From CAZJUP01 sp964549275 (lineage in GTDB: Bacteria; Fidelibacterota; Marinisomatia; Marinisomatales; TCS55), in assembly GCA_964549275.1 (NCBI GenBank), contig CAZJUP010000001.1:124001-188000 (forward strand): a DNA stretch of 64,000 bases, read 5' to 3'. The notes beneath the pieces were generated by a model that ran no database searches, was not told where the DNA came from, and saw nothing but the letters and a program-made list of their open reading frames with translations. This document shows positions 7,903 through 15,409 of the stretch, in pieces. The first letter of the stretch is position 1, and each line of letters begins with the position of its first letter. The position numbers were made by a program, and so were the translations under genes.

Positions 7903-9147
7903 ATGAAAAAGACAATTACACTTCTGTTATCCGTAATATTTGTCACGACATTCTGGTCTTGCGAAGATGGAAAAAGTGGTCCGGAAACTAATAGTCTTGT
8001 AGGAACCTGGTACATGTCCCAGCGAGTCAATGCAAAAACCTTTAATATGGAAGCCTCGGATATCAGCAGCGGAACCCTGAGTTCTTGGAATTATGAAACG
8101 GTTTTAACCACCAATTCAGATCAGGAAGCCGTGGATAAATATTCTGAAGGAATTGGCAGCATCGATATTACGGGAGCTTTAGAAGCTGGATTTAAATATA
8201 TGTTTCCCCATGTTATGGCCCAGAGAGGTAGCCATAGTGATGAATGGGTTTCTGTATATCTTTCTAATGGAAATTTTTGGTCTGCGGAAATGACCTGGCC
8301 AATATATGGACTAAGTATAGAAAAGGGCTGGCAGGGTCATGTAGCAGATGATACAACAAATATTTGGCCATCAGGTGGAGGACGCTACCACAGTGCCTAT
8401 TTATGGGTCATGTATGAAGACGGCAATTATGCAGATTACATGGGAGATGTTGATTTTGACTACGATGGGAAAACCCTTACTGTAAACAGCGGCAGTTTAA
8501 GAAGTTATACCTGGGATTATGGTTATCCCCATGGGCATAATGGAGATGGGATTATCTGGGGCGATGACAGTGTAAGTGTTTCCGGAAGTTTAACCCATCA
8601 GGTAATAACCATTCCGGCGAATACACCTACCCCTATTTATACATTCGGTAATGATGATGTATCCATCGACCAAGGAGGATGGACGATTGATATTCGTGAA
8701 GATGGTTCTTGGATAGAACGATATGAATGGGAAGATTGGTCAGATTCTCTGGTTGCAACATGGGAGGCTGAAGATGGGTTGCTGACCGTTACCTATGATT
8801 GGAGTGGAATCATATGCATGGGTGACTCCGGTTCCTATGGTGGTGGCAATATGGATGATTATTCTTATTCTATAGAATATACTTATGTCATCGAAAACAA
8901 TGAGCTTATTCTCACGCATGAATATGATATTTGCAGTGATGACTTTATGTGGGATTGCTTGGACTGGTTTGAATTGGAATTTGGTCTTGATGAGGGCAGT
9001 TTGGATTCAATAATAGACCGAGTCCAATTGACATTTTCACAAACGCCCGCATCGTCATCTAAAGTATTGGCCTCTGAACCGGCATTGAAAGCAAGAAAAG
9101 AATATATCAAAAACCTGAATCGTATTTTAGCGGCAAAAGGTAAATAA
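7903..9147 (+). CDS. Secreted aromatic/acidic lipoprotein of unknown function
   Basis: This 414-residue protein starts MKKTITLLLSVIFVTTFWSC, with a plausible lipobox cysteine at residue 20. The body is rich in Trp, Tyr, Asp and Gly and has two related segments, 'LVGTWYMSQRVN' near the start and 'LVATWEAEDGLLTVTYDW' in the C-terminal half, recalling lipocalin-like 'GTW' strands. The C-terminus is basic. I do not recognise the family. It sits between the ECF sigma gene and fecR, an unusual place, so it could be a surface product of the same regulon. Confidence 0.7.
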   Translation: MKKTITLLLSVIFVTTFWSCEDGKSGPETNSLVGTWYMSQRVNAKTFNMEASDISSGTLSSWNYETVLTTNSDQEAVDKYSEGIGSIDITGALEAGFKYMFPHVMAQRGSHSDEWVSVYLSNGNFWSAEMTWPIYGLSIEKGWQGHVADDTTNIWPSGGGRYHSAYLWVMYEDGNYADYMGDVDFDYDGKTLTVNSGSLRSYTWDYGYPHGHNGDGIIWGDDSVSVSGSLTHQVITIPANTPTPIYTFGNDDVSIDQGGWTIDIREDGSWIERYEWEDWSDSLVATWEAEDGLLTVTYDWSGIICMGDSGSYGGGNMDDYSYSIEYTYVIENNELILTHEYDICSDDFMWDCLDWFELEFGLDEGSLDSIIDRVQLTFSQTPASSSKVLASEPALKARKEYIKNLNRILAAKGK

Positions 9148-9191
9148 AGAAGCGAAAAGAACTATCGCACTCAGCATTCATGGAATAAAAA

Positions 9192-10091
9192 ATGGGATCG
9201 TTTCAGAAAAGACTAGATAACAACCTGAGAAAACTCTGGGATTTCAGCGGTAAACTGTCTCATCCAAACCCGATGGACACTACAGAAGCTTGGATGATCT
9301 TGGAGCAAAAACTGGACAGGGAAGATGAAAATCGTGCTCGGTCTACTCCACCTGTTGTTCGCCAGATAAGATGGAATAGTCCTGGTCCAAAAGTTGCCCT
9401 GGCTTTTTCTTTTTTGGTGCTATTCAGTCTTCCTGCTGCATATTTCTGGATGACAACAGAAATTATTCAGTCAGGCACGGGAAAACGAATATCCCAGCGC
9501 TTACCGGATGGTTCTGAAATTATTCTAAATGCTGAAAGTAAGTTATCTTATAAAAAAACCTCCTTCGGTAAATCAACCCGAAACGTCACTTTAAAAGGAG
9601 AGGCTTTTTTTGATATTCAAAAGTCTTCTCAACCCTTCATCATCAAAACGGGTGACGTTTATATCACTGTTGTGGGAACGGAATTTAATGTCCGTTCCCG
9701 CAGCGGATGGGTAGAGGTAGCGGTTCAAGAGGGAATCGTGACTGTCTCTGCGGATTACGGCAGTCGTGACAGCACCGTCACCCTGTTGGCTGGACAAATG
9801 TCTTCCTTTAATATAACCGATCTTCCGGAACCCCCTCAATTCCTCCCCTACGAAAACTACCCTGGATGGAGGCAGGATCAATTTATGTTTTATAAGCAGG
9901 GACTCGTTACGGTGTGTGAAGAAATTGAGCGTAAATTCGATGTGAAGATTCAATTGTCTGATGAGACACTTGAAGATATAACCGTCACCGGAGTCATTGA
10001 TGCAGCAGACCTTAATTCGGTACTGTCTACCCTATCTTTTCTCACCCAACGGAATTACCGGTTCCAGGATGAGACAATTATCCTTTATTAA
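9192..10091 (+). CDS. FecR-type anti-sigma factor
   Basis: This 299-residue protein has a cytoplasmic N-terminus (about residues 1-65), one membrane segment ('VALAFSFLVLFSLPAAYFW') and a periplasmic FecR domain: 'GTGKRISQRLPDGSEIILNA', 'VTLKGEAFFDIQ', 'FIIKTGDVYITVVGTEFNVR', 'VAVQEGIVTV'. A C-terminal DUF4974-like segment ends 'LNSVLSTLSFLTQRNYRFQD'. It should hold the ECF sigma encoded at 7287 and respond to the STN receptor. The receptor gene overlaps its 3' end by 23 bases, supporting a signalling unit. Confidence 0.92.
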   Translation: MGSFQKRLDNNLRKLWDFSGKLSHPNPMDTTEAWMILEQKLDREDENRARSTPPVVRQIRWNSPGPKVALAFSFLVLFSLPAAYFWMTTEIIQSGTGKRISQRLPDGSEIILNAESKLSYKKTSFGKSTRNVTLKGEAFFDIQKSSQPFIIKTGDVYITVVGTEFNVRSRSGWVEVAVQEGIVTVSADYGSRDSTVTLLAGQMSSFNITDLPEPPQFLPYENYPGWRQDQFMFYKQGLVTVCEEIERKFDVKIQLSDETLEDITVTGVIDAADLNSVLSTLSFLTQRNYRFQDETIILY

Positions 10092-12693
10092 ACATCCCCT
10101 AAATTTTCTCCTTATTTTCCTATTATTCAGTAATTCTCTTCAAGGGCAGGGAGAAAGGTATTCTGTTTCATTTGAGCATATACCTCTGAAGACAGCATTG
10201 GATGCCCTTATTGACGATTATAACCTCATTCTGGTTTATCAAAATCGACATGTAGAAGGATGGGATGCGAATTTTAAATGTGATTCCTGCTCGGTAGACC
10301 ATATTATCGAAAATCTCTTAAAAGGAACACATCTTATATGGAAAAGAAAAAATCGTCAAATCATTATCAGTAAGCAGTGGTTTACTCCTTTGGGCCGAAC
10401 GATTAAAGGTGTAGTACAAGACCATGATTCTGGAGAACCGCTACCTTATGCTAATGTCTTTATTCATAATTCATTTTTAGGAGATATCACCAATTCAGAC
10501 GGATATTTTTCTATTGCTGGTGTTCCAAACAAAACCTTAAAAATTCAATGCTCCCATATGGGTTATGGTTCAAAAACCATTGAAATCGAAAATGGGAAGA
10601 ACACCCCTCAACTAAAAATTCAATTAAAATCGGGAATTCTTCAAGGAAAGGATATCACTGTATTTGGAGAGAATGAAACACTCTTAGATTTAGAAAATGA
10701 AGGCAGTCGAATTTCAATTTCACCTCGATTAATTGGATCTCTTCCTAGTGTCGGGGAGCGAGACTTTATGCGTTCCCTGCAACTTTTGCCCGGTATCAGT
10801 ATGGGGGATATGGGCAAAGCCGGACTTTTTATACGTGGGGGAACCCCGGACCAAAATCTAATCATTTTTGATGGCATAACTCTCTACCATGTAGATCATT
10901 TTTTTGGATTTTTTAGTGCATTTAATCCCAGTGCTGTAAAAAATGTTCAAGTGTTTAAAGGTGCATATCCTGCTAAATATGGGGGACGAATGTCCAGCGT
11001 TTTGGAATTATCCGGACGAAATGGCAATACCTCAGATATTGGTCTTTCCTTGAATACAAATATGCTGGCTACAGGATTTACATTAGAACATCCTCTGAAC
11101 CGAAGAGGAAGTTTTTTTCTTTCTTTTCGGCGGTCGCATGTAGATGTAATCCGAACGCCAATATATGACACAATTTATAATTTTATTACGGGTGAAGATA
11201 AAGGGGGCATCTCAAGTGACCTGGCTGTGGTGGACTCCACATTTTTAGATAAAAATTATCCACGATTTTTTTTCTATGACCTGAACAGTAAAGTAACGAT
11301 TATGCCAGGATTAAGAGATATCGTGTCTCTAAGTGTGTATTTGGGACAGGATCACTATAATCAATCTTTGGAAGAAATTTCAATTGGTCCGGATATCAAT
11401 AAAAGATTTCGATTTGAGATGGAAGATAAAAACAAATGGGGAAATAAAGGGGCCAGTGTTCGTTGGGCTCATCAATGGTCTTCCGGGATATATTCAAACC
11501 TATTCTTTGCGAATAGCCAATATCAAACACAATATTCTTCAAAAAGTGTGTACGAAGGGCCTTGGCAGGATCCCTTTTTGTATTCTATGACCGAAATCAA
11601 CAGCGTGAACGATATTACCGTTCGGCTTGAAAATGAATGGACGTATTCTTCAACCCACACCTATGACTTTGGAATCGGATTTTCTCATTTCAAAACGGTT
11701 TATGAAACGGGTTTCGGAGACATGCCGGTTATTCAAGATGAAAGAACTGCCCCACAATTTTATCTCTATTTCCAAGATCGGTGGACACCAATCTCTAAAT
11801 GGATGCTCACAGCCGGGCTCAGGTCTAATTATTATAAAAAATTAGATCGGATTTATTTTGAGCCCAGAATTTCAGGGAGATATTCTCTGACATCGAAAAT
11901 TAATATCAAAGGGGCTGTGGGGGTATACTATCAATTCATTAATCGGTTTATTAATGAAAATACATTGGATGGCGCTAATGATTTCTGGATTGTTTCTGAT
12001 GAATGGCTTCCTCCGGGTAGAGCAATGGATGGTGAATTGGGATTATCGCTAAAAACAAAAACTGCCATTTTGAGTATAGAAGGATTTTATAAAGTATTAA
12101 AAAATATTGTTGAATTTGAACGTCTTTCAGCCCTGGAGGAAAGCAACAGTCCGTTTCATGTTGGAGAAGGAGTATCAAAAGGGGTCGAATTTTTTATCAA
12201 AAAACAATTCGGGGCATTCCATGGATGGTTTAGTTATTCTCATGGAAAGGTGGAATATACCTTTCCTGGGATTAATGGTGGACGAACTTACTTGGCAAAC
12301 CATGATCGAACCCATGAGTTGAAATGGGTGAATATTTATAAAAAAGGGTCCTGGAATTTTTCATCCACTTGGGTCTTTTCCTCAGGCCAAGTATATACAG
12401 CTCCTGAAAACCTCCAGGCTGAGGAACATGAATTTGGTTACACGGTACAGATTGTTAAGCCGGGGAGAAAAAATCTCAATAGACTTGAGCCTATTCATAG
12501 ATGGGATTTAGGAATTCATAAATCTCTTCGCCTTAGAGTTATCTCAGGGGAAGTGGGACTCACTCTTATAAATGTATATAATTTTTCAGGAATTACCCGG
12601 CGGAAAGTGAATACCTGGACAAATCCTTTAAAAGTAACGGACGTTAAAATGATGCCTTTTACACCCTCGATCCAAGTGCAGTTATCTTTTTAA
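10069..12693 (+). CDS. TonB-dependent receptor 2 with STN signalling domain
   Basis: The ATG at 10069 was chosen because it gives a signal peptide ('HPLNFLLIFLLFSNSLQG'); the earlier TTG at 9997 gives no signal. The 874-residue product has an STN domain at about residues 30-105 ('IPLKTALDALIDDYNLILVY', 'IENLLKGTHLIWKRKNRQII'), a carboxypeptidase-regulatory domain, a plug ('LFIRGGTPDQNLIIFDGITL', 'AKYGGRMSSVLEL') and a barrel ending 'SIQVQLSF'. The STN domain contacts FecR in known systems. Overlap with fecR supports co-translation. The ligand is unknown. Confidence 0.92.
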   Translation: MRQLSFIKHPLNFLLIFLLFSNSLQGQGERYSVSFEHIPLKTALDALIDDYNLILVYQNRHVEGWDANFKCDSCSVDHIIENLLKGTHLIWKRKNRQIIISKQWFTPLGRTIKGVVQDHDSGEPLPYANVFIHNSFLGDITNSDGYFSIAGVPNKTLKIQCSHMGYGSKTIEIENGKNTPQLKIQLKSGILQGKDITVFGENETLLDLENEGSRISISPRLIGSLPSVGERDFMRSLQLLPGISMGDMGKAGLFIRGGTPDQNLIIFDGITLYHVDHFFGFFSAFNPSAVKNVQVFKGAYPAKYGGRMSSVLELSGRNGNTSDIGLSLNTNMLATGFTLEHPLNRRGSFFLSFRRSHVDVIRTPIYDTIYNFITGEDKGGISSDLAVVDSTFLDKNYPRFFFYDLNSKVTIMPGLRDIVSLSVYLGQDHYNQSLEEISIGPDINKRFRFEMEDKNKWGNKGASVRWAHQWSSGIYSNLFFANSQYQTQYSSKSVYEGPWQDPFLYSMTEINSVNDITVRLENEWTYSSTHTYDFGIGFSHFKTVYETGFGDMPVIQDERTAPQFYLYFQDRWTPISKWMLTAGLRSNYYKKLDRIYFEPRISGRYSLTSKINIKGAVGVYYQFINRFINENTLDGANDFWIVSDEWLPPGRAMDGELGLSLKTKTAILSIEGFYKVLKNIVEFERLSALEESNSPFHVGEGVSKGVEFFIKKQFGAFHGWFSYSHGKVEYTFPGINGGRTYLANHDRTHELKWVNIYKKGSWNFSSTWVFSSGQVYTAPENLQAEEHEFGYTVQIVKPGRKNLNRLEPIHRWDLGIHKSLRLRVISGEVGLTLINVYNFSGITRRKVNTWTNPLKVTDVKMMPFTPSIQVQLSF

Positions 12694-12703
12694 CCCGATT
12701 GAC

Positions 12704-13819
12704 TTAATCAATAGAAACCCTTTCGGCTGCTTTTTTAGAAAGTGAGAGAAATGTAGTAAGTTTTCCACCGAAGACGTGGAGGAGTTTAGTATTGCCAAAA
12801 GTGTGATAATCCAGTGCATATTCCCGGGAAAGGTCAGTGGGAGTATCCTTATGGGCGATGAGGGGTCGAATGCCGATGAATGTATGCAGAATATCTGAGG
12901 CATACACCTTATGGTCTTCATTTAAATACACATTAATATTTTCCAGCAAATATTTTACATCTTTAGGATTTACGATAACATCATTTGCAGGACCAAACTC
13001 TTCCCGTTCTGTTGTACCGATAAGTGTATGGTCTTTCTCTGGTTCCGGAATAATAAAAAATACCCGTTTGTTTTTAGTTTGCATAAATAAAGGATCATCA
13101 GAAATTAATCCTTTAACAACGATATGAATTCCACTGATTTTTCGAATGGTATATTCTGCGGGAAGTTGAAATGCAGCATTAACCTCGTCAATCCACGGTC
13201 CAGTGGCATTAATTAAAATTGGAGCAGCGTATGCACCATCTTGGGTTTGGATGGTAAACTGTGATTCGCTTCTAATAATGGATTGAATAAGAATATGTTC
13301 TTTAACGGTGCATCCGTTTGCGATACACTCTTCAGCCACGCACTGAGTAAGAGCCAAATCATTAGTTTTTCCATCATAATATCGGAAGACAGCCTTTAAT
13401 CCTTTATGTTTTAAACAGGGAGCATGTTTGGTAAATTCTTTTTTCGGAATTCGATGTGAGGTATGATCGGAGTATTTGTCAGAGAGCAAATCATATAATT
13501 TTAATCCTATCCAAATCAACCAAGGATGACGAGGTGAAGAAGCATAAACCGGAAGAAAAAACGGACGGTATTGAACCAGATTAGGGTAAAGTTCAGTGAG
13601 AGCTTTTCGATCCAGGAGCGCCTCTCTTACCAGCTTAAACTTAAAGGTTTCCAAATACCGAAGTCCTCCGTGAATAAGGCGGGATGATTTGGAAGAGGTG
13701 CCACTCCCCACAGTAGATTTATCCAGTATGAGGACTGAGTTTCCCCGTTTGGCCAGTTCAAGGGCAATGGCGCATCCGTTAATCCCGGCACCAAGTATGA
13801 TAACATCATAGTTCTTCAT
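12704..13819 (-). CDS. FAD-dependent glycerol-3-phosphate dehydrogenase-like protein
   Basis: This 371-residue protein begins with an FAD-binding Rossmann motif 'VIILGAGINGCAIALELAKR' and has 'SSKSSRLIHGGLRYLETFKF', 'INATGPWID', 'IPEPEKDHTLIGTTE' and a late 'HVFGGKLTTF', all typical of GlpD/GlpA. Family members usually exceed 500 residues. This one ends right after the flavin-binding C-terminal motif and lacks the C-terminal DAO_C helical domain. It is probably a short form, since no further coding sequence follows before the convergent receptor gene ten bases away. It is 18 bases downstream of the DUF2231 gene. Confidence 0.85.
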   Translation of the reverse strand: MKNYDVIILGAGINGCAIALELAKRGNSVLILDKSTVGSGTSSKSSRLIHGGLRYLETFKFKLVREALLDRKALTELYPNLVQYRPFFLPVYASSPRHPWLIWIGLKLYDLLSDKYSDHTSHRIPKKEFTKHAPCLKHKGLKAVFRYYDGKTNDLALTQCVAEECIANGCTVKEHILIQSIIRSESQFTIQTQDGAYAAPILINATGPWIDEVNAAFQLPAEYTIRKISGIHIVVKGLISDDPLFMQTKNKRVFFIIPEPEKDHTLIGTTEREEFGPANDVIVNPKDVKYLLENINVYLNEDHKVYASDILHTFIGIRPLIAHKDTPTDLSREYALDYHTFGNTKLLHVFGGKLTTFLSLSKKAAERVSID

Positions 13820-13837
13820 GATGTCTAAAAACAGCGA

Positions 13838-14275
13838 TTATGGAAGTCCAACTCCATGTAGCCAGACTAATTGTCCTCCGAGATTAGCTGTAAACAAAAC
13901 CATGAGGGTGAGAAGAAATAGGAAAGCAAAGGCTAGTCGGTCTAAGCGCCGGTTTTCCATATTTTTAAAAAAAAGGAATAGCCATCCAAAAAAGACTAAA
14001 AGCGACCCCCAGGTAACGAGATTACCAAGTAGTTCGTGGCGATTCAGCAGCGTGACAATTTCTGTAGAATGACCAATCTGGGATACTCGGGCAAGATCTT
14101 TTTCTCCGGATTGTGAAACAAAAATTGAAAAAACCGTAGACAGCCCCAAAAGCCAAAGTCCTATAACACGACACATCCAATAAGGCCGAAAGAGCTGAAG
14201 ACCATGAAGAATGAGGGCTCCCACAAGAAATGCAATTGGAAAATGGACCAATGCCGGATGAAGGGGAAAATCCAT
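13838..14275 (-). CDS. DUF2231-type integral membrane protein
   Basis: Starting at the ATG at 14275, the product is 145 residues ('MDFPLHPALVHFPIAFLVGA'), with four hydrophobic segments and the family-typical 'HPALVHFPIAF' start and 'NLGGQLVWLHGVG' end. A TTG at 14302 would add nine residues; neither start has a clear ribosome-binding site. DUF2231 proteins are membrane proteins of unknown role, sometimes near cytochromes. The glpD-like gene follows 18 bases later in the same direction. Confidence 0.8.
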   Translation of the reverse strand: MDFPLHPALVHFPIAFLVGALILHGLQLFRPYWMCRVIGLWLLGLSTVFSIFVSQSGEKDLARVSQIGHSTEIVTLLNRHELLGNLVTWGSLLVFFGWLFLFFKNMENRRLDRLAFAFLFLLTLMVLFTANLGGQLVWLHGVGLP

Positions 14276-14414
14276 ATAATAAGTTAGGGAATATTTAGCC
14301 AAGATGGGTAGGAACTAAACAAGAAACAACTCTGAAAAAATACGGTTTTGGGGTGAAACTGGAAGGGATTCTGCGTTCACGACTCCTTTCTACGGGCCGG
14401 GAATCCCAGTTGCA

Positions 14415-14442
14415 ATAAAAAACCCCCGTTTACGACGAGGGT
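14415..14442 (-). terminator. Rho-independent terminator of tRNA-Glu
   Basis: On the minus strand CCCTCG (14441-14436) pairs with CGGGGG (14428-14423) around a short loop, followed by a run of T. It begins about ten bases after the tRNA 3' end. Confidence 0.7.
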
Positions 14443-14450
14443 TTAATTCG

Positions 14451-14522
14451 TAGCCCGTAGGGGAATCGAACCCCTGTTGCAGGAATGAAAATCCTGAGTC
14501 CTAACCACTAGACGAACGGGCC
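14451..14522 (-). tRNA. tRNA-Glu (anticodon TTC)
   Basis: The minus strand folds as a cloverleaf: acceptor GGCCCGT/ACGGGCT, D-arm 'TCTAGTGGTTAGGA', anticodon stem CAGGA/TCCTG around loop TTTTCAT (anticodon TTC), and T-arm 'CAGGGGTTCGATTCCCCTA' with a five-bp stem. The 3' CCA is not encoded. A terminator follows. Confidence 0.93.
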
Positions 14523-14558
14523 AAAATATTTAAAATAACTATAAATAGCGGTGGCGAA

Positions 14559-14586
14559 GTTATAAGATTCGACAGTTATCTGCCAA
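14559..14586 (-). promoter_or_regulatory. Possible promoter of tRNA-Glu
   Basis: On the minus strand TTGGCA (14586-14581) and TATAAC (14564-14559) are 16 bases apart. Initiation would fall about 30 bases before the tRNA. Confidence 0.35.
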
Positions 14587-14597
14587 ATCAAAAACGG

Positions 14598-14912
14598 TTA
14601 ATTTTTTGAAATATCGAGGATATCCAGTAATTCACCCCGTTCATGCAGCTCAACCGTAATATCTGCTCCGCCAATAAGTTTACCCATTACGAATAATTGT
14701 GGTATCGTGGGCCACCCGGATTGTTCTGAAAGTTTGATACGAATCATGGGGTCTTCCAAAATGTTTACAGCTTTAAAGTCCACACCATAATGGTTTAAAA
14801 CTTGTACTACTGTATTTGAAAATCCGCACATGGGCATTTCTTTCGTTCCTTTCATATATAGAATGATGGGTGTTTCATCAATGTCTTTTTTGATTTGTTC
14901 GGACAAGTCCAT
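14598..14912 (-). CDS. grxD: Monothiol glutaredoxin (Grx4/GrxD type)
   Basis: This 104-residue thioredoxin-fold protein has the monothiol active site CGFS ('KEMPMCGFSNTVVQVL'), the glutathione-binding 'WPTIPQLFV' and the C-terminal 'GGADITVELHERGEL'. CGFS glutaredoxins bind a [2Fe-2S] cluster with glutathione and act in iron-sulphur cluster trafficking with BolA proteins. The neighbouring upstream gene (14923-15171) encodes a BolA protein in the same operon with a ten-base gap, supporting a working pair. Confidence 0.95.
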   Translation of the reverse strand: MDLSEQIKKDIDETPIILYMKGTKEMPMCGFSNTVVQVLNHYGVDFKAVNILEDPMIRIKLSEQSGWPTIPQLFVMGKLIGGADITVELHERGELLDILDISKN

Positions 14913-14922
14913 AAATAGCCTC

Positions 14923-15171
14923 CTATTTTTTATCGTTTTTCCATTGTTCAGTTGAATAGGTTTTCAACTGAAGAGCGTGAATTTCCCGAGTCATAAAATC
15001 TTCCACAGCCTTATAAACTAATTGGTGTTGTTCTACCAGTGATTTTCCGCTAAAGGAGGGACTGATAACCACAGCACTAAAATGGTCTTTGCTTCCTGTT
15101 GCATCAATGACTTCTGCTGTAGCATCGGGAATATGGGATTCGATTAACTGTTTGATGTATTCCGGTTCCAT
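14923..15171 (-). CDS. bolA: BolA/IbaG-family protein
   Basis: The ATG at 15171 gives an 82-residue protein. A TTG at 15195 would extend it by eight residues. 'MEPEYIKQLIESHIPDATAE', 'GSKDHFSAVVIS', 'SLVEQHQLVYKAV' and 'REIHALQLKTYS' match the BolA fold, including the conserved histidine in the last motif. BolA proteins form [2Fe-2S] complexes with CGFS glutaredoxins, and grxD follows directly. Confidence 0.93.
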   Translation of the reverse strand: MEPEYIKQLIESHIPDATAEVIDATGSKDHFSAVVISPSFSGKSLVEQHQLVYKAVEDFMTREIHALQLKTYSTEQWKNDKK

Positions 15172-15275
15172 TAAATTATTAAAAGTTGGTTGCAAATGAA
15201 TATGAAAATTACAAATATCCTATCACGATTCGTGAATTAAATTCATATTTCTATTTACCCTAAATTGAAGGAGGT

Positions 15276-15295
15276 TTTGTGATATTTGTCACAAA
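15276..15295 (+). promoter_or_regulatory. CRP/FNR-family operator-like palindrome
   Basis: TTTGTGA (15276-15282), six bases, then TCACAAA (15289-15295) form a perfect inverted repeat. This contains the TGTGA-N6-TCACA core of CRP-type sites. It lies 115 bases before the receptor 3 start, in the divergent gap with bolA, and could regulate either side. Confidence 0.5.
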
Positions 15296-15409
15296 CCTTT
15301 TAATTACAGGATCATAAATTTACTGTTAACTTTCTAAGGGGCGGGCATTCCGGATGAGTATGTATTTTTTCTCAACCGTAATTCTTATAATCAATCCTAT
15401 GAATGCGTT

